A DNA stretch of 17,357 nucleotides. It comes from Gemmatimonadota bacterium. Its GTDB lineage: Bacteria > Gemmatimonadota > Gemmatimonadetes > Gemmatimonadales > GWC2-71-9. Below the pieces are notes generated by a model, which was not told the DNA's origin, searched no databases, and saw only the letters and a list, made by a program, of their open reading frames with translations. Location: the NCBI GenBank assembly GCA_003220955.1, contig QHTW01000220.1:1-17357 (forward strand), read 5' to 3'. The position numbers were made by a program, and so were the translations under genes. Below, in pieces: positions 6,618 to 13,706 of this stretch (its first letter is position 1; the number at the start of each line of letters is the position of its first letter).

Positions 6618-7630
6618 AAAAACGTCCGTCGTGCGTCGTGCGTCGTGCGTGGGTGTTGTGCGCCTTGGCACTCTCGTGCAGCAAGCCCGATCCCGACAAA
6701 TACCAGTCGGTCGCCGACCGCATTATGGTCATCATTCCGCGCGGCGCCACGTACTACCAGGCGCTCGATTCACTCGAGTCGCGGGGCGTAATCGGGAGCC
6801 GGGACTGGTTCAGCCTCTACGCGCGGATCCGTGGCCTGCCGTCCAACCTGAAGAGCGGCGTGTACACCTTCGACAAGGACGCAAGCTGGAGCAGCGTGGT
6901 CAGTACGTTGAAGTCGGGCCGCGGTCTCGAGGTCCGGTTCACCGTGACCGAAGGGATGATGGGATTCGAAGTGGCCGAGCGGGCGCGCTCGTGGCTCGGT
7001 GTGTCGCGCGATTCATTCGTGGCCGCCATGCGTGACACGTCGCTGGAGCGCGAGCTAGGCATCAAGCCCACCCCGGCGGGCGTCGACGGCTACATGTACC
7101 CGACGACATATGTCGTGCCGATGCGGATGCGCGCGCGCGACCTGGTGAAGCTCATGACGCACGAGTTCATCGCGCGGTGGCAGCCCGAATGGGACGCGCG
7201 CCTTGGCGAGCTGCATATGACGCGGCATCAACTCGTCACGCTGGCCTCGATCATCGAGGCCGAAGTCCGCTATCGGCCCGATCGGCCCTATGTCTCGGCG
7301 GTCTACCACAACCGGCTGAAGCGGGGCATGGCGCTGCAGGCGGATCCGACGATCATCTACGCGTACGGCCGACGCCTGCGGCGCGTCTGGGAACGACAGC
7401 TCCAGATTCGCTCGCCGTACAACACCTATCTGAATCCGGGGTTGCCGCCCGGACCGATCACGCAGCCGAGCGACTCGAGCATCATCGCCGCCCTCTACCC
7501 CGCTCCAATCGGTTACTTGTATTTCGTCGCGCAGCCCGACGGCAAGCACATCTTCTCATCGACGTACGCCGACCATCTGGCGGCGATTCGGGAGAGCAAG
7601 CGCCAGCGGAGAGCGGACCGAGTCAATTAG
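6614..7630 (+). CDS. mltG: Endolytic murein transglycosylase MltG, predicted lipoprotein form
   Basis: 338 aa from GTG 6614, which overlaps the ruvX stop as GTGA; the frame is open upstream but inside ruvX. MltG cleaves nascent glycan strands at the membrane and sets their length. Family motifs: TVTEGMMGFEVAERA (111-125), DGYMYPTTY (158-166), LASIIEAE with catalytic Glu215, VYHNRLKRGMALQADPTIIY, SPYNTY...GLPPGPI and YFVAQPDGKHIFSSTYADH. E. coli MltG uses a transmembrane anchor, whereas here residues 1-22 look like a lipoprotein signal with lipobox LALSC (Cys22). Codons 4-12 are written by a CGTCGTG tandem repeat. The 3' end overlaps thiE convergently by 8 bp. Confidence 0.93.
   Translation: MKKRPSCVVRRAWVLCALALSCSKPDPDKYQSVADRIMVIIPRGATYYQALDSLESRGVIGSRDWFSLYARIRGLPSNLKSGVYTFDKDASWSSVVSTLKSGRGLEVRFTVTEGMMGFEVAERARSWLGVSRDSFVAAMRDTSLERELGIKPTPAGVDGYMYPTTYVVPMRMRARDLVKLMTHEFIARWQPEWDARLGELHMTRHQLVTLASIIEAEVRYRPDRPYVSAVYHNRLKRGMALQADPTIIYAYGRRLRRVWERQLQIRSPYNTYLNPGLPPGPITQPSDSSIIAALYPAPIGYLYFVAQPDGKHIFSSTYADHLAAIRESKRQRRADRVN
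6627..6650 (+). repeat. CGTCGTG heptamer tandem repeat in the mltG signal sequence
   Basis: Three perfect 7-bp copies (6627-6647) plus a partial fourth lie 13 bp after the mltG GTG and encode the basic/hydrophobic n-region (roughly RPSCVVRRAW). Seven bases is not a multiple of three, so gain or loss of a single copy would shift the mltG frame. Confidence 0.8.
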
Positions 7631-8243
7631 TCGCGTTGCGAATGCGCCGCGCCGATTCTTCTGGATCGGCTGCGCGTAGCACTCCCCTAATCACCGCGAC
7701 ACCAGCAGCACCTGCGGCGACGATGGCGCGCGCATTCTCAGCCGTAATACCGCCAATCCCGATCACGGGCGTACCTTCAGGAGCAAGCTTTGCGAGTGCC
7801 GCGAAGCCCTCCGGTCCGAGCGGGAGGCCCGCGTCTGCCTTGGTTGGCGTAGCAAAGCAGGGCCCGACGCTCCAGTAGTCAGCGGTCGCAGGCGCCCGCG
7901 CTGCCTCGTCCGGCGATCCGACCGAGATGCCGAGCACAAAACCGGCGGGCAGATGCGAGCGGAGCGCCTCGAGCGGCGGGTCCTCCCAGCCCAGGTGCGC
8001 GCCGGCGGCGCCGGCCGCCAGTGCGATATCGACGCGGTCGTTCACCAGGATGGGCACCGGGCAGGCGGCGACGAGGGCCCGGGTCAACTCCATAATCTCG
8101 GCGGGCGTGCCATCTTTCCAGCGGACTTGAACGATCGTGGCGCCGCCCGTTACGGCGGCGCGACACACCGCGACCGGGTCCCGCGCCATTAGGAGGACGG
8201 GATCGGTGATCACCATCAAGCGCAACTGATCGGCCAGCGACAT
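7623..8243 (-). CDS. thiE: Thiamine-phosphate synthase
   Basis: 206 aa from ATG 8243; a longer frame to 8408 runs through aroH antisense and lacks homology. ThiE joins HMP-pyrophosphate and thiazole phosphate to give thiamine monophosphate in a TIM barrel. Motifs: QVRWKD (39-44, family QLRxK), ILVNDRVDIALAAG (65-78), GAHLGWEDPP, the diphosphate loop GPCFATPTKADAG (127-139), PVIGIGGI (159-166) and GVAVIRGVL. The usual HLGQxD is HLGWED here, a modest change near the substrate pocket. No other thiamine gene is present. Its ATG overlaps the ATG of divergent aroH, and its stop overlaps mltG. Confidence 0.93.
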   Translation of the reverse strand: MSLADQLRLMVITDPVLLMARDPVAVCRAAVTGGATIVQVRWKDGTPAEIMELTRALVAACPVPILVNDRVDIALAAGAAGAHLGWEDPPLEALRSHLPAGFVLGISVGSPDEAARAPATADYWSVGPCFATPTKADAGLPLGPEGFAALAKLAPEGTPVIGIGGITAENARAIVAAGAAGVAVIRGVLRAADPEESARRIRNATN

Positions 8244-8610
8244 GACCAAGATCCTGCGCGGTCTCCGTGGCGCGACCACGGCGACCGCGAATACCAGTGA
8301 CGCGATTCTCGACGCGACCGAGGAGCTCCTCGCGGCGCTTCGGGACGCCAATGGCTTCGAGCCGGCGGACGTCGAGAGCGCGATCTTCACGTCGTCGCCC
8401 GACCTCACGGCCGATTATCCCGCGCGCGCCGCGCGGCGGCTCGGCTGGACCGACGTGCCGCTCCTTGGCGCCGCCGAACTGAACGTTCCCCCGCCCCTCG
8501 GACTCCCACGCTGCATCAGAGTGCTGCTGCACTTCTACACGAGCAAATCGCAGCGCGCGCTGAAACATATGTATCTCCGGGACGCCGCGAAGCTGCGGCC
8601 CGACCGGTGA
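8242..8610 (+). CDS. aroH: Monofunctional chorismate mutase, AroH class
   Basis: 122 aa. It converts chorismate to prephenate for Phe/Tyr synthesis, as a trimer with active sites at subunit interfaces. Compared from memory with B. subtilis AroH, the key residues are kept: Arg9 (RGLRGATT), Glu79 (AAELNV), Arg93 (PRCIRVL) and Tyr111 (HMYLRD); the position of Bacillus Cys75 appears to be Ala. TSSPDLTADYPARAAR matches the family's TPDLHAxFPAKA segment. The ATG at 8242 shares two bases with the thiE ATG, leaving no intergenic space for a promoter. The TGA overlaps the next gene's GTG (GTGA), so the pair is coupled. Confidence 0.93.
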   Translation: MTKILRGLRGATTATANTSDAILDATEELLAALRDANGFEPADVESAIFTSSPDLTADYPARAARRLGWTDVPLLGAAELNVPPPLGLPRCIRVLLHFYTSKSQRALKHMYLRDAAKLRPDR

Positions 8611-9761
8611 CGGTCAAGGTCACCGCTCGGGGCGCCGAGCGCTGGAAGCAGGGCCACCCCTGGATCTACAGAAGTGACGTCGCTGAAGAACCGGACAAGA
8701 AGCCAGGCATCGTCCCGGTCACCGATCGCAAGGGCAAGTTCCTCGGCCAGGCGCTCTACTCGCCGAGCTCCGAAATCCGGCTGCGACTCCTCACCCGCGG
8801 CAACGAGACTATCGACGCGCCGTGGTGGGCTGCGCGCATCGCCGCGGCGGCGGGCCGGCGCAATGGCATCGATGCCAGCGCCTGGCGCGTGGTACATGCG
8901 GAGGGTGACGGGCTACCCTCGCTCATTATCGACAAATACGGTCCCTGGATCGTCGCCCAGCTCCTCTCGGCCGGACTCGAGACGGCTCGCGCCGATATCC
9001 TCGCGGGCGTCACCGCGGCGCTGGCTCCCGAGGGAATCCTGTTGCGCAACGACGCCGCGGTGCGCCGCCATGAGGGGCTGCCTGCGGAGGTGGTGTTGGC
9101 CGTCGGCCAGGTCCCCCAGGTCGTCGAGGTTGCGGAGGACGGCGTGAAATACCTTGCGGCTCCGTGGTCAGGACAGAAGACCGGTGCGTTCCTGGATCAA
9201 CGCGAGAATCGGATTCTGGTCGGCGAGCACACCAAGGCCGGTGGGCGAGCCCTCGATCTTTTTACTTATCACGGCTCATTCGCGTTGCATCTCGCTCGTC
9301 GTGCCAAGGAAGTGGTCGCGGTGGACCAGAGCACGGAAGCACTCGCACGTGGAGCCGACAATGCCCGCCTGAACGGAATCGCCAATATCGAGTGGGGCGA
9401 AGCGAATGCATTCGACTTGCTGCGCGAGTTGGAGCGACGCCGCGACCAGTTCGATACGATTGTCATCGACCCGCCGGCGTTCGCCAAGACACGAGCAAAT
9501 CTCGAACGCGCGGTCGCCGGCTACAAGGAAGTCAACCTCCGTGCGATGAAGATCCTCGCTCCGGACGGCGTGCTGTTTACGTCATCGTGCTCGTATCACG
9601 TGAGTCGCGACGTCTTCCACGCGATGCTGGCTGATGCGGCTCGGGACTCCGGCCGCCGGATGCAGTTCATCGCGTCTACCGGAGCCGCCGCCGATCATCC
9701 CGAACTGCTGAATGTCCCGGAGACCGGCTACCTGAAAGGCGTGTTGCTGCGCGCGGTGTAG
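8607..9761 (+). CDS. rlmI: RlmI-like class I SAM-dependent 23S rRNA (cytosine-C5) methyltransferase
   Basis: 384 aa, GTG start overlapping the aroH stop. It has an N-terminal PUA domain (1-75; GAERWKQGHPWIYRSD), a middle EEHEE-like domain (about 78-180), then a Rossmann methyltransferase. Motifs are TGAFLDQRENR (192-202), motif I DLFTYHGSF (217-225; family usually DLFCYTGGF), VVAVDQS (motif II), IDPPAFAK (287-294) and SCSYHVS with catalytic Cys328. E. coli RlmI makes m5C1962 in 23S rRNA; a paralogous specificity cannot be excluded. It is coupled to aroH without an obvious functional link and ends just before a strong palindrome. Confidence 0.88.
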   Translation: MTVKVTARGAERWKQGHPWIYRSDVAEEPDKKPGIVPVTDRKGKFLGQALYSPSSEIRLRLLTRGNETIDAPWWAARIAAAAGRRNGIDASAWRVVHAEGDGLPSLIIDKYGPWIVAQLLSAGLETARADILAGVTAALAPEGILLRNDAAVRRHEGLPAEVVLAVGQVPQVVEVAEDGVKYLAAPWSGQKTGAFLDQRENRILVGEHTKAGGRALDLFTYHGSFALHLARRAKEVVAVDQSTEALARGADNARLNGIANIEWGEANAFDLLRELERRRDQFDTIVIDPPAFAKTRANLERAVAGYKEVNLRAMKILAPDGVLFTSSCSYHVSRDVFHAMLADAARDSGRRMQFIASTGAAADHPELLNVPETGYLKGVLLRAV

Positions 9762-9783
9762 GGGGCGCAGCATGCTGCGCCCC
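9762..9783. terminator. 22-bp palindrome, probable bidirectional terminator
   Basis: GGGGCGCAG (9762-9770), CATG and CTGCGCCCC (9775-9783) form a perfect 9-bp stem directly after the rlmI TAG and before the convergent hydrolase stop. On the plus strand it is followed by TTCCTCGTTCC, a mixed T/C tract rather than a clean U-run, so termination may be partial or helped by Rho. Confidence 0.7.
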
Positions 9784-9808
9784 TTCCTCGTTCCTCAGGA
9801 CCGCAGCC

Positions 9809-10681
9809 TCAGTATCCAATCCGCGATCGCGTTCGCTTCAGCACGTGATTGGCCAAAGGCACGATGAGGAGCTGGGCATCGGGCTTGGCAGCATGCAGCC
9901 GCTCCGCATCCGCGACAGTCACCTGCAGGTCCCGACCTCCCTGCACGATCAGCACTGGCTGGCGGACCACCCGGATCGCCGCGGGCGGATCGAACGATGA
10001 GAGCGACCTCATGAATGACAGGTTGATCGGGACAAAGAGGGGTCCGAGCTGCGGCGGGACGTCCTTCGGCGGCTCGCCGCGCAGATACTGCGCCATGGCG
10101 GTGTCGTAGCGGAGCAGTGTCGCGCTGTCGAACTGCCGCGCGAGCTGCTCGCGCATCACGACGCTCAGGGGACGACCCAGCCCCGTTACACTGATTACCG
10201 CGGTGACGGGCGGACCGGCCCGCGCCGCGATGAGCGCGAGCGAGGATCCTTCACTATACCCGAGGAATGACGCGGGAAACCACGTGTCGCGCGCCAGTGA
10301 TTCAGCCGCCGCACGCGCGTCGGCCGCGAAATCATCCAACGTCATCTTCGACATGTCGAACGTGCCATTCGTTCCGGGCATTCCCCGCTTGTCGTAGCGC
10401 AGTGACGCAATGCCGTGCTCGGCCAGTCGCCACGCAAGCTGCGCGTAGGAGTTCGGCCGAATGCCCATCAGGGAATTGCCGTTGCGGTCAGTGGGTCCCG
10501 AGCCCGCGATGATGAGCACGACGGGGACGCGGCCAGTGGCGTCGCGCGGCACCGTGACGGTTCCGCCGAGCTCCAGCGCCCCGCTCCGAATGGTATAAGG
10601 CGATTCCACGGCTGCAGACGGCGCCGTTGTGTCGGCGGTCTGCAGCGGCAGTGCGATCAGCGCGAGGCTAAGGGCGATCAT
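9809..10681 (-). CDS. Exported alpha/beta hydrolase, short C-terminus
   Basis: 290 aa with an N-terminal hydrophobic signal (MIALSLALIALPLQ), so probably periplasmic. The fold shows the oxyanion loop IIAGSGPTDRNGN (57-69), RYDKRGMPGT, the nucleophile elbow GYSEGS with Ser143, and the acid Asp251 in GGRDLQV. The catalytic His279 is in ANHVLK. It resembles the AB-hydrolase/dienelactone-hydrolase-like serine hydrolases annotated as 'alpha/beta fold hydrolase'; the substrate is unknown. Only 11 residues follow His279, whereas relatives as I recall continue for about 25-40. A different frame supplies a plausible helix, so a frameshift is possible. Its ATG overlaps the sdpI-like gene by 14 bp, making it the third gene of that operon. 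Confidence 0.85.
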   Translation of the reverse strand: MIALSLALIALPLQTADTTAPSAAVESPYTIRSGALELGGTVTVPRDATGRVPVVLIIAGSGPTDRNGNSLMGIRPNSYAQLAWRLAEHGIASLRYDKRGMPGTNGTFDMSKMTLDDFAADARAAAESLARDTWFPASFLGYSEGSSLALIAARAGPPVTAVISVTGLGRPLSVVMREQLARQFDSATLLRYDTAMAQYLRGEPPKDVPPQLGPLFVPINLSFMRSLSSFDPPAAIRVVRQPVLIVQGGRDLQVTVADAERLHAAKPDAQLLIVPLANHVLKRTRSRIGY

Positions 10682-11312
10682 GCTGTTCTCGTTTCCAGAG
10701 GACGTAGGACTGGACGATGGGGATCGCGGGCATGATCACGATCGTCGCGACCAGCAGTGGCAGAAACGCGGCGCGCGGCAGGAGTGCGGTGCTGGCCAGC
10801 ACCAGGCCGCCGATCACGAACACCCATCCGCCGGTGCGATGCGTCCGGCGCCACACCGTATCGCTCGACAGGGTCCAGGGCGTGCGAATCCCCACGAACC
10901 AGTTGGGCTCGACGCGGGTCAGGAAGTTTCCGAGGAACACGAACAGCAGGCCGATGCCTAGCGGCATCAGGCGGTCGATCTTGATCGAGAAGCCCAGACC
11001 CGCCGCGATGATCAAGCCGTGCGACACCAACAGAAACACGATGACCGCGTTCGCGATGAGCCAGTAGCTGCTGAGAAACTTCGTGTAGTTCTCGTGCCGT
11101 GGATCGATCTTGGGAAGCACGTTGAAGATCACCGTCATGACAACCAGCATGAGTGGGATGATCACGAGTGCCCACAGCCGGCTCGAATAGCCGTCGGGCG
11201 TGCCGTTCAGACTCCCGTGAGTCGCCACGGTCGGTGGCAGCTGCGGATACGCCCAGATCGACATTGCCACGGCCAGCGCCGCAATCACGAGACCAAACCA
11301 GCGGCTACGCAT
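10668..11312 (-). CDS. sdpI: SdpI-family integral membrane (immunity/signal) protein
   Basis: 214 aa with six likely membrane segments (near 6-22, 46-64, 84-106, 115-132, 161-177 and 183-203). The N-terminal part carries the DUF1648-type LPPTVATHGSLNGTPDG loop (25-41) and the second half the SdpI signature PNWFVGIRTPWTLSS (136-150) followed by WRRTHRTGG. In B. subtilis SdpI protects against the SDP killing peptide and sequesters the repressor SdpR at the membrane. Here the partner repressor gene lies directly upstream with an 8-bp overlap, so regulation by the same logic is likely. No SdpA, SdpB or SdpC gene is present in the window, so the ligand is unknown. Confidence 0.88.
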   Translation of the reverse strand: MRSRWFGLVIAALAVAMSIWAYPQLPPTVATHGSLNGTPDGYSSRLWALVIIPLMLVVMTVIFNVLPKIDPRHENYTKFLSSYWLIANAVIVFLLVSHGLIIAAGLGFSIKIDRLMPLGIGLLFVFLGNFLTRVEPNWFVGIRTPWTLSSDTVWRRTHRTGGWVFVIGGLVLASTALLPRAAFLPLLVATIVIMPAIPIVQSYVLWKREQHDRP

Positions 11313-11592
11313 CGCGCTTTCCCCCGTCTTCTCCCGCGCCGAAGCGGGTCATGAAGTAGCGCACGACTTCCTGAAACACGGTCGTGTTGAGCCGGTAGCG
11401 GATGAATTGTCCCTCGCGCTCCGTCGCGACCAGATCTGCCGCTTTGAGCACGCCGAGGTGGTGTGACACCGACGCAAACGCGATCGGGAACTGCTCGGCG
11501 ATCTCACCCGCGGTGCGATCCTTTTCGGTCAGGAGCTCGAGGATCTTGCGCCGGGTTGGATCGGCGAGGGCACGAAACAGCGAGTCGTCCAT
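11305..11592 (-). CDS. sdpR: SdpR-like ArsR-family winged-helix repressor
   Basis: 95 aa. It is close to B. subtilis SdpR as I recall it: FRALADPTRRKILELL (6-21), TAGEIAEQF (27-35), recognition helix SVSHHLGVLKAADLV (41-55) and wing EGQFIRYRLNTTVFQ (60-74). No metal-binding Cys/His set typical of ArsR/SmtB metal sensors is seen, consistent with an autorepressor. It heads the operon sdpR-sdpI-hydrolase. Upstream are TTGACA and a 24-bp imperfect palindrome spanning the promoter, the expected site of autorepression. The bases before the ATG (CTCCCCC) offer no SD. Confidence 0.9.
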   Translation of the reverse strand: MDDSLFRALADPTRRKILELLTEKDRTAGEIAEQFPIAFASVSHHLGVLKAADLVATEREGQFIRYRLNTTVFQEVVRYFMTRFGAGEDGGKRDA

Positions 11593-11600
11593 TGGGGGAG

Positions 11601-11630
11601 ATATTTGTACAACTGTCTAAATATTGTCAA
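11601..11630 (-). promoter_or_regulatory. sdpR promoter with overlapping palindromic operator
   Basis: On the minus strand TTGACA is at 11630-11625; a weak -10 (CAAATA, 11607-11602) follows at 17 bp. The predicted start near 11595 is only about 3 nt from ATG 11592, so the mRNA would be nearly leaderless. ATATTT...AAATAT at 11601-11624 is a 24-bp imperfect inverted repeat (about 18 of 24 symmetric positions) filling the -35/-10 spacer, a typical ArsR-family operator position. The adjacent CDF gene starts downstream in the opposite direction, so it may also be affected. Confidence 0.6.
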
Positions 11631-11671
11631 GTAAGTTGACTAAATCAGCCCCCATCACAAGCTTGCACACC

Positions 11672-12550
11672 ATGTCGGCCGCGGACAGAGCCCTAGATCG
11701 GTCCCTCGCCGTACGTCGCGTACTCGGGGGATTGCTCGTGGCCAATATCGCCGTCGTTATCGCCAAGGCGACGATCGGCATCAGGGCGGGCTCGCTCGCC
11801 GTGCTCGGCGACGCGGTGCACTCCTCCGTGGATGCCGTCTACAACGTGTTGGGGCTCGTCGTCGTCCGAGTCGCCGCACGGGAGCCCGACGAAGACCACC
11901 CCTACGGCCATGGCAAGTTCGAAACGCTGGGCGCCCTCGCCATTGTGGTCTTCCTGTCCGTTACGTGCTTCGAGCTGGTGCGCAGCGCCATCGGTCATTT
12001 GCTGTCCGGTGGCCGCGCGGTGCGGGTCAGCGACCTCGGCCTCGTGTTGTTGCTGGCGACGCTCTTGACCAACATCGTCGTGGCCTGGTACGAGAACCGC
12101 CGCGGCCACCAGCTGTCGAGCGAGTTGCTCATCGCGGACGCCGCCCACACGCGCGCCGATGTCTTCATCACGATCGGAGTGCTGATCGGCGTGCTGTTTT
12201 CCCGGCGCGGCTTCATGTGGGTCGACTCTGCCGTCGCCATCGTGATCGCTCTCCTGATCGTGCGCGTTGCCTACCAGATTCTCTCGCGTGCGGTGCCAGT
12301 CCTCGTGGATGAGCGCGCCATTCCCGCCCCAGCCATCCGGCAAACCGCGCAGGCGGTGGAAGGCGTCAAAAGTGCATACGGCATCCGTTCGCGTGGCGGC
12401 AACGCCGGCGTGCGCTACGCCGAGGTGACGATCGCCGTGGATCCCGCCGCGAATGTGGCGGACGCCCACGCGATCGCCGACGCGGTCGAAGCACGGCTGA
12501 AGAAAGATCTCGAGCTCGAAGAAGTGACGGTGCACGTCGAGCCATGCTGA
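11672..12550 (+). CDS. Cation diffusion facilitator (CDF) family metal exporter
   Basis: 292 aa from ATG 11672; a TTG at 11624 would place the start inside the sdpR operator. CDF proteins exchange protons for Zn2+, Cd2+, Fe2+ or related ions across the inner membrane as dimers. Six membrane segments are followed by a cytosolic domain (about 215-292) with the alternating-strand pattern VRYAEVTIAVDP and VTVHVEP. The metal site pairs are HxxxD in segment 2 (His50, Asp54 in GDAVHSSVD) and HxxxD in segment 5 (His159, Asp163 in ADAAHTRAD). HPYGHGKFE is the conserved loop. The two-His/two-Asp site suggests Zn2+ preference. The stop overlaps the next gene by 7 bp. Confidence 0.92.
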   Translation: MSAADRALDRSLAVRRVLGGLLVANIAVVIAKATIGIRAGSLAVLGDAVHSSVDAVYNVLGLVVVRVAAREPDEDHPYGHGKFETLGALAIVVFLSVTCFELVRSAIGHLLSGGRAVRVSDLGLVLLLATLLTNIVVAWYENRRGHQLSSELLIADAAHTRADVFITIGVLIGVLFSRRGFMWVDSAVAIVIALLIVRVAYQILSRAVPVLVDERAIPAPAIRQTAQAVEGVKSAYGIRSRGGNAGVRYAEVTIAVDPAANVADAHAIADAVEARLKKDLELEEVTVHVEPC

Positions 12551-13410
12551 CGTCCCTCCCGTTCGAGCAGGCGAGCAAGACCGGCATGACACCGGTGCGT
12601 CGTGCACCGCGGTCGCTCAAGCAGGAATACCAGGAATTCATTCTGCAGCGGCTCGAGGAATACAAGAACACGGTGCCGCGCGCGGAGCTGCTGAAAATCG
12701 GCGACGAAGCCGTACGGGAGCTGCAGACGAGCGCGCAAGATCAGTATCTCCTCACCGAAGTGCTGCTGCTCGAGCATGTCGACCGGATCATCGCGCGGCG
12801 CCTGCGCCTGCCGTCATTCCCGCGGTGGCGCCAGAAACATCGAGCGCTGCGGGAGGCGCAGCGCGAGCCGACGCATTGGGGCTTTGACCGCACCCATCCC
12901 ATCGTGCCCTGGGCCGCGCGCCTCGAGCCCGGCGATGTGATCGTGGTGCTCGGCGCCACGGCCCTCCCGGAAGCGCTGTTCCTCGCCGCTCACGACACCG
13001 AAGTGTTTCTGCTCGATCAGGATCTTGGCGCGGTCGAGGCGGCGGAAGGCCGCGCGGTGACGGAGCAGCTCGCCGGCACCTTCCAGGCGCTCGTCATCAA
13101 CTTCGGAAGCTGGTTCCCCGACCTCTCCCCAGCACTCGTTGCGATTGCCCCAGGATGTCTCGGACACCTCCGCGCCAAGCAGCGCGCGTCGCTGATCGCC
13201 GATCTCCAGGTTCGGACGCCCTCCGGCGGCGTGCACGTCGTGCTGCCGCCACCCGCGGAGCACCGCGAAGTCATCCCCCTGGCACCCGAGGCGCTGCAGA
13301 GCCTCTATAGCGGTTGGCAGGTCCAGCGCGGCCGTCGCTCCAAGCGCTCGGGCTTCACCGCGATCAAGCCGCCGCGTCAGCACGACACGGCGCTGAACGT
13401 GTCGGATTGA
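12544..13410 (+). CDS. Uncharacterised protein with methyltransferase-like Rossmann segment
   Basis: 288 aa from ATG 12544 (inside the CDF gene) or 274 aa from ATG 12586; the first would be translationally coupled. Residues about 24-110 are helical and basic (SLKQEYQEFILQRLEEYKN; DRIIARRLRLPSFPRWRQ). Residues about 130-235 read like a SAM-methyltransferase core. They comprise a strand and turn, GDVIVVLGATALPEALFLA (130-148), an acidic strand end VFLLDQD (154-160), then FQALVINFGSWFP, a helix and SGGVHVVLPP. The glycine loop is imperfect (LGATAL), so cofactor binding is unproven. The C-terminus is basic. I cannot name a family. Coupling to a metal exporter gives no clear hint of function. Confidence 0.6.
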   Translation: MLTSLPFEQASKTGMTPVRRAPRSLKQEYQEFILQRLEEYKNTVPRAELLKIGDEAVRELQTSAQDQYLLTEVLLLEHVDRIIARRLRLPSFPRWRQKHRALREAQREPTHWGFDRTHPIVPWAARLEPGDVIVVLGATALPEALFLAAHDTEVFLLDQDLGAVEAAEGRAVTEQLAGTFQALVINFGSWFPDLSPALVAIAPGCLGHLRAKQRASLIADLQVRTPSGGVHVVLPPPAEHREVIPLAPEALQSLYSGWQVQRGRRSKRSGFTAIKPPRQHDTALNVSD

Positions 13411-13502
13411 CAATTCCCGCCTGCCGCAAAACGGTAACACGTTGATTTCCGGGCACCTAGCAATGGGTCGCCGCGGCAAAGGTTTTGCCTTCCATCAGAC
13501 CT

Positions 13503-13670
13503 ATGACAAGCCTCCCGATGGTACTCGACGACGAGCCGATGGGCATCATCCTGCGGGCCGGCCAGCAGGTGCTGCGACCCGCCAAGATTTGGGCCTACTG
13601 CTGGTTCCTCGATGAAGGGGAGAATGGCGATCACACACACCGCCATCTCCCGGTGGATCCCAAGGTCTAG
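13503..13670 (+). CDS. Possible small protein (55 aa), unknown
   Basis: The frame ATG 13503 to TAG 13668-13670 (other starts: TTG 13485, ATG 13518) has codon positions with strong third-base G/C and a plausible compact sequence: MGIILRAGQQVLRPAKIWAYCWF followed by an acidic/His-rich tail ending HLPVDPKV. There is no SD and no recognisable domain. A competing frame, ATG 13463 to TGA 13615 (50 aa), overlaps most of it, so one of them is spurious or the locus is frameshifted. It lies between the unknown Rossmann gene and the formate dehydrogenase promoter. Confidence 0.4.
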   Translation: MTSLPMVLDDEPMGIILRAGQQVLRPAKIWAYCWFLDEGENGDHTHRHLPVDPKV

Positions 13671-13672
13671 CC

Positions 13673-13700
13673 TTGCCACTCACACTCGGCGGCCTATTTA
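13673..13700 (+). promoter_or_regulatory. Candidate promoter giving a leaderless formate dehydrogenase mRNA
   Basis: TTGCCA (13673-13678) and TATTTA (13695-13700) are 16 bp apart. A start 7 nt after the -10 falls on the ATG at 13707. No SD is found (AGG at 13703-13705 is too close), which fits leaderless translation. Confidence 0.45.
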
Positions 13701-13706
13701 TCAGGC

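Noticed and set aside
8244..8408. ThiE N-terminal extension to 8408
   Set aside because: The added residues are antisense to aroH and unlike ThiE; the family start matches ATG 8243.
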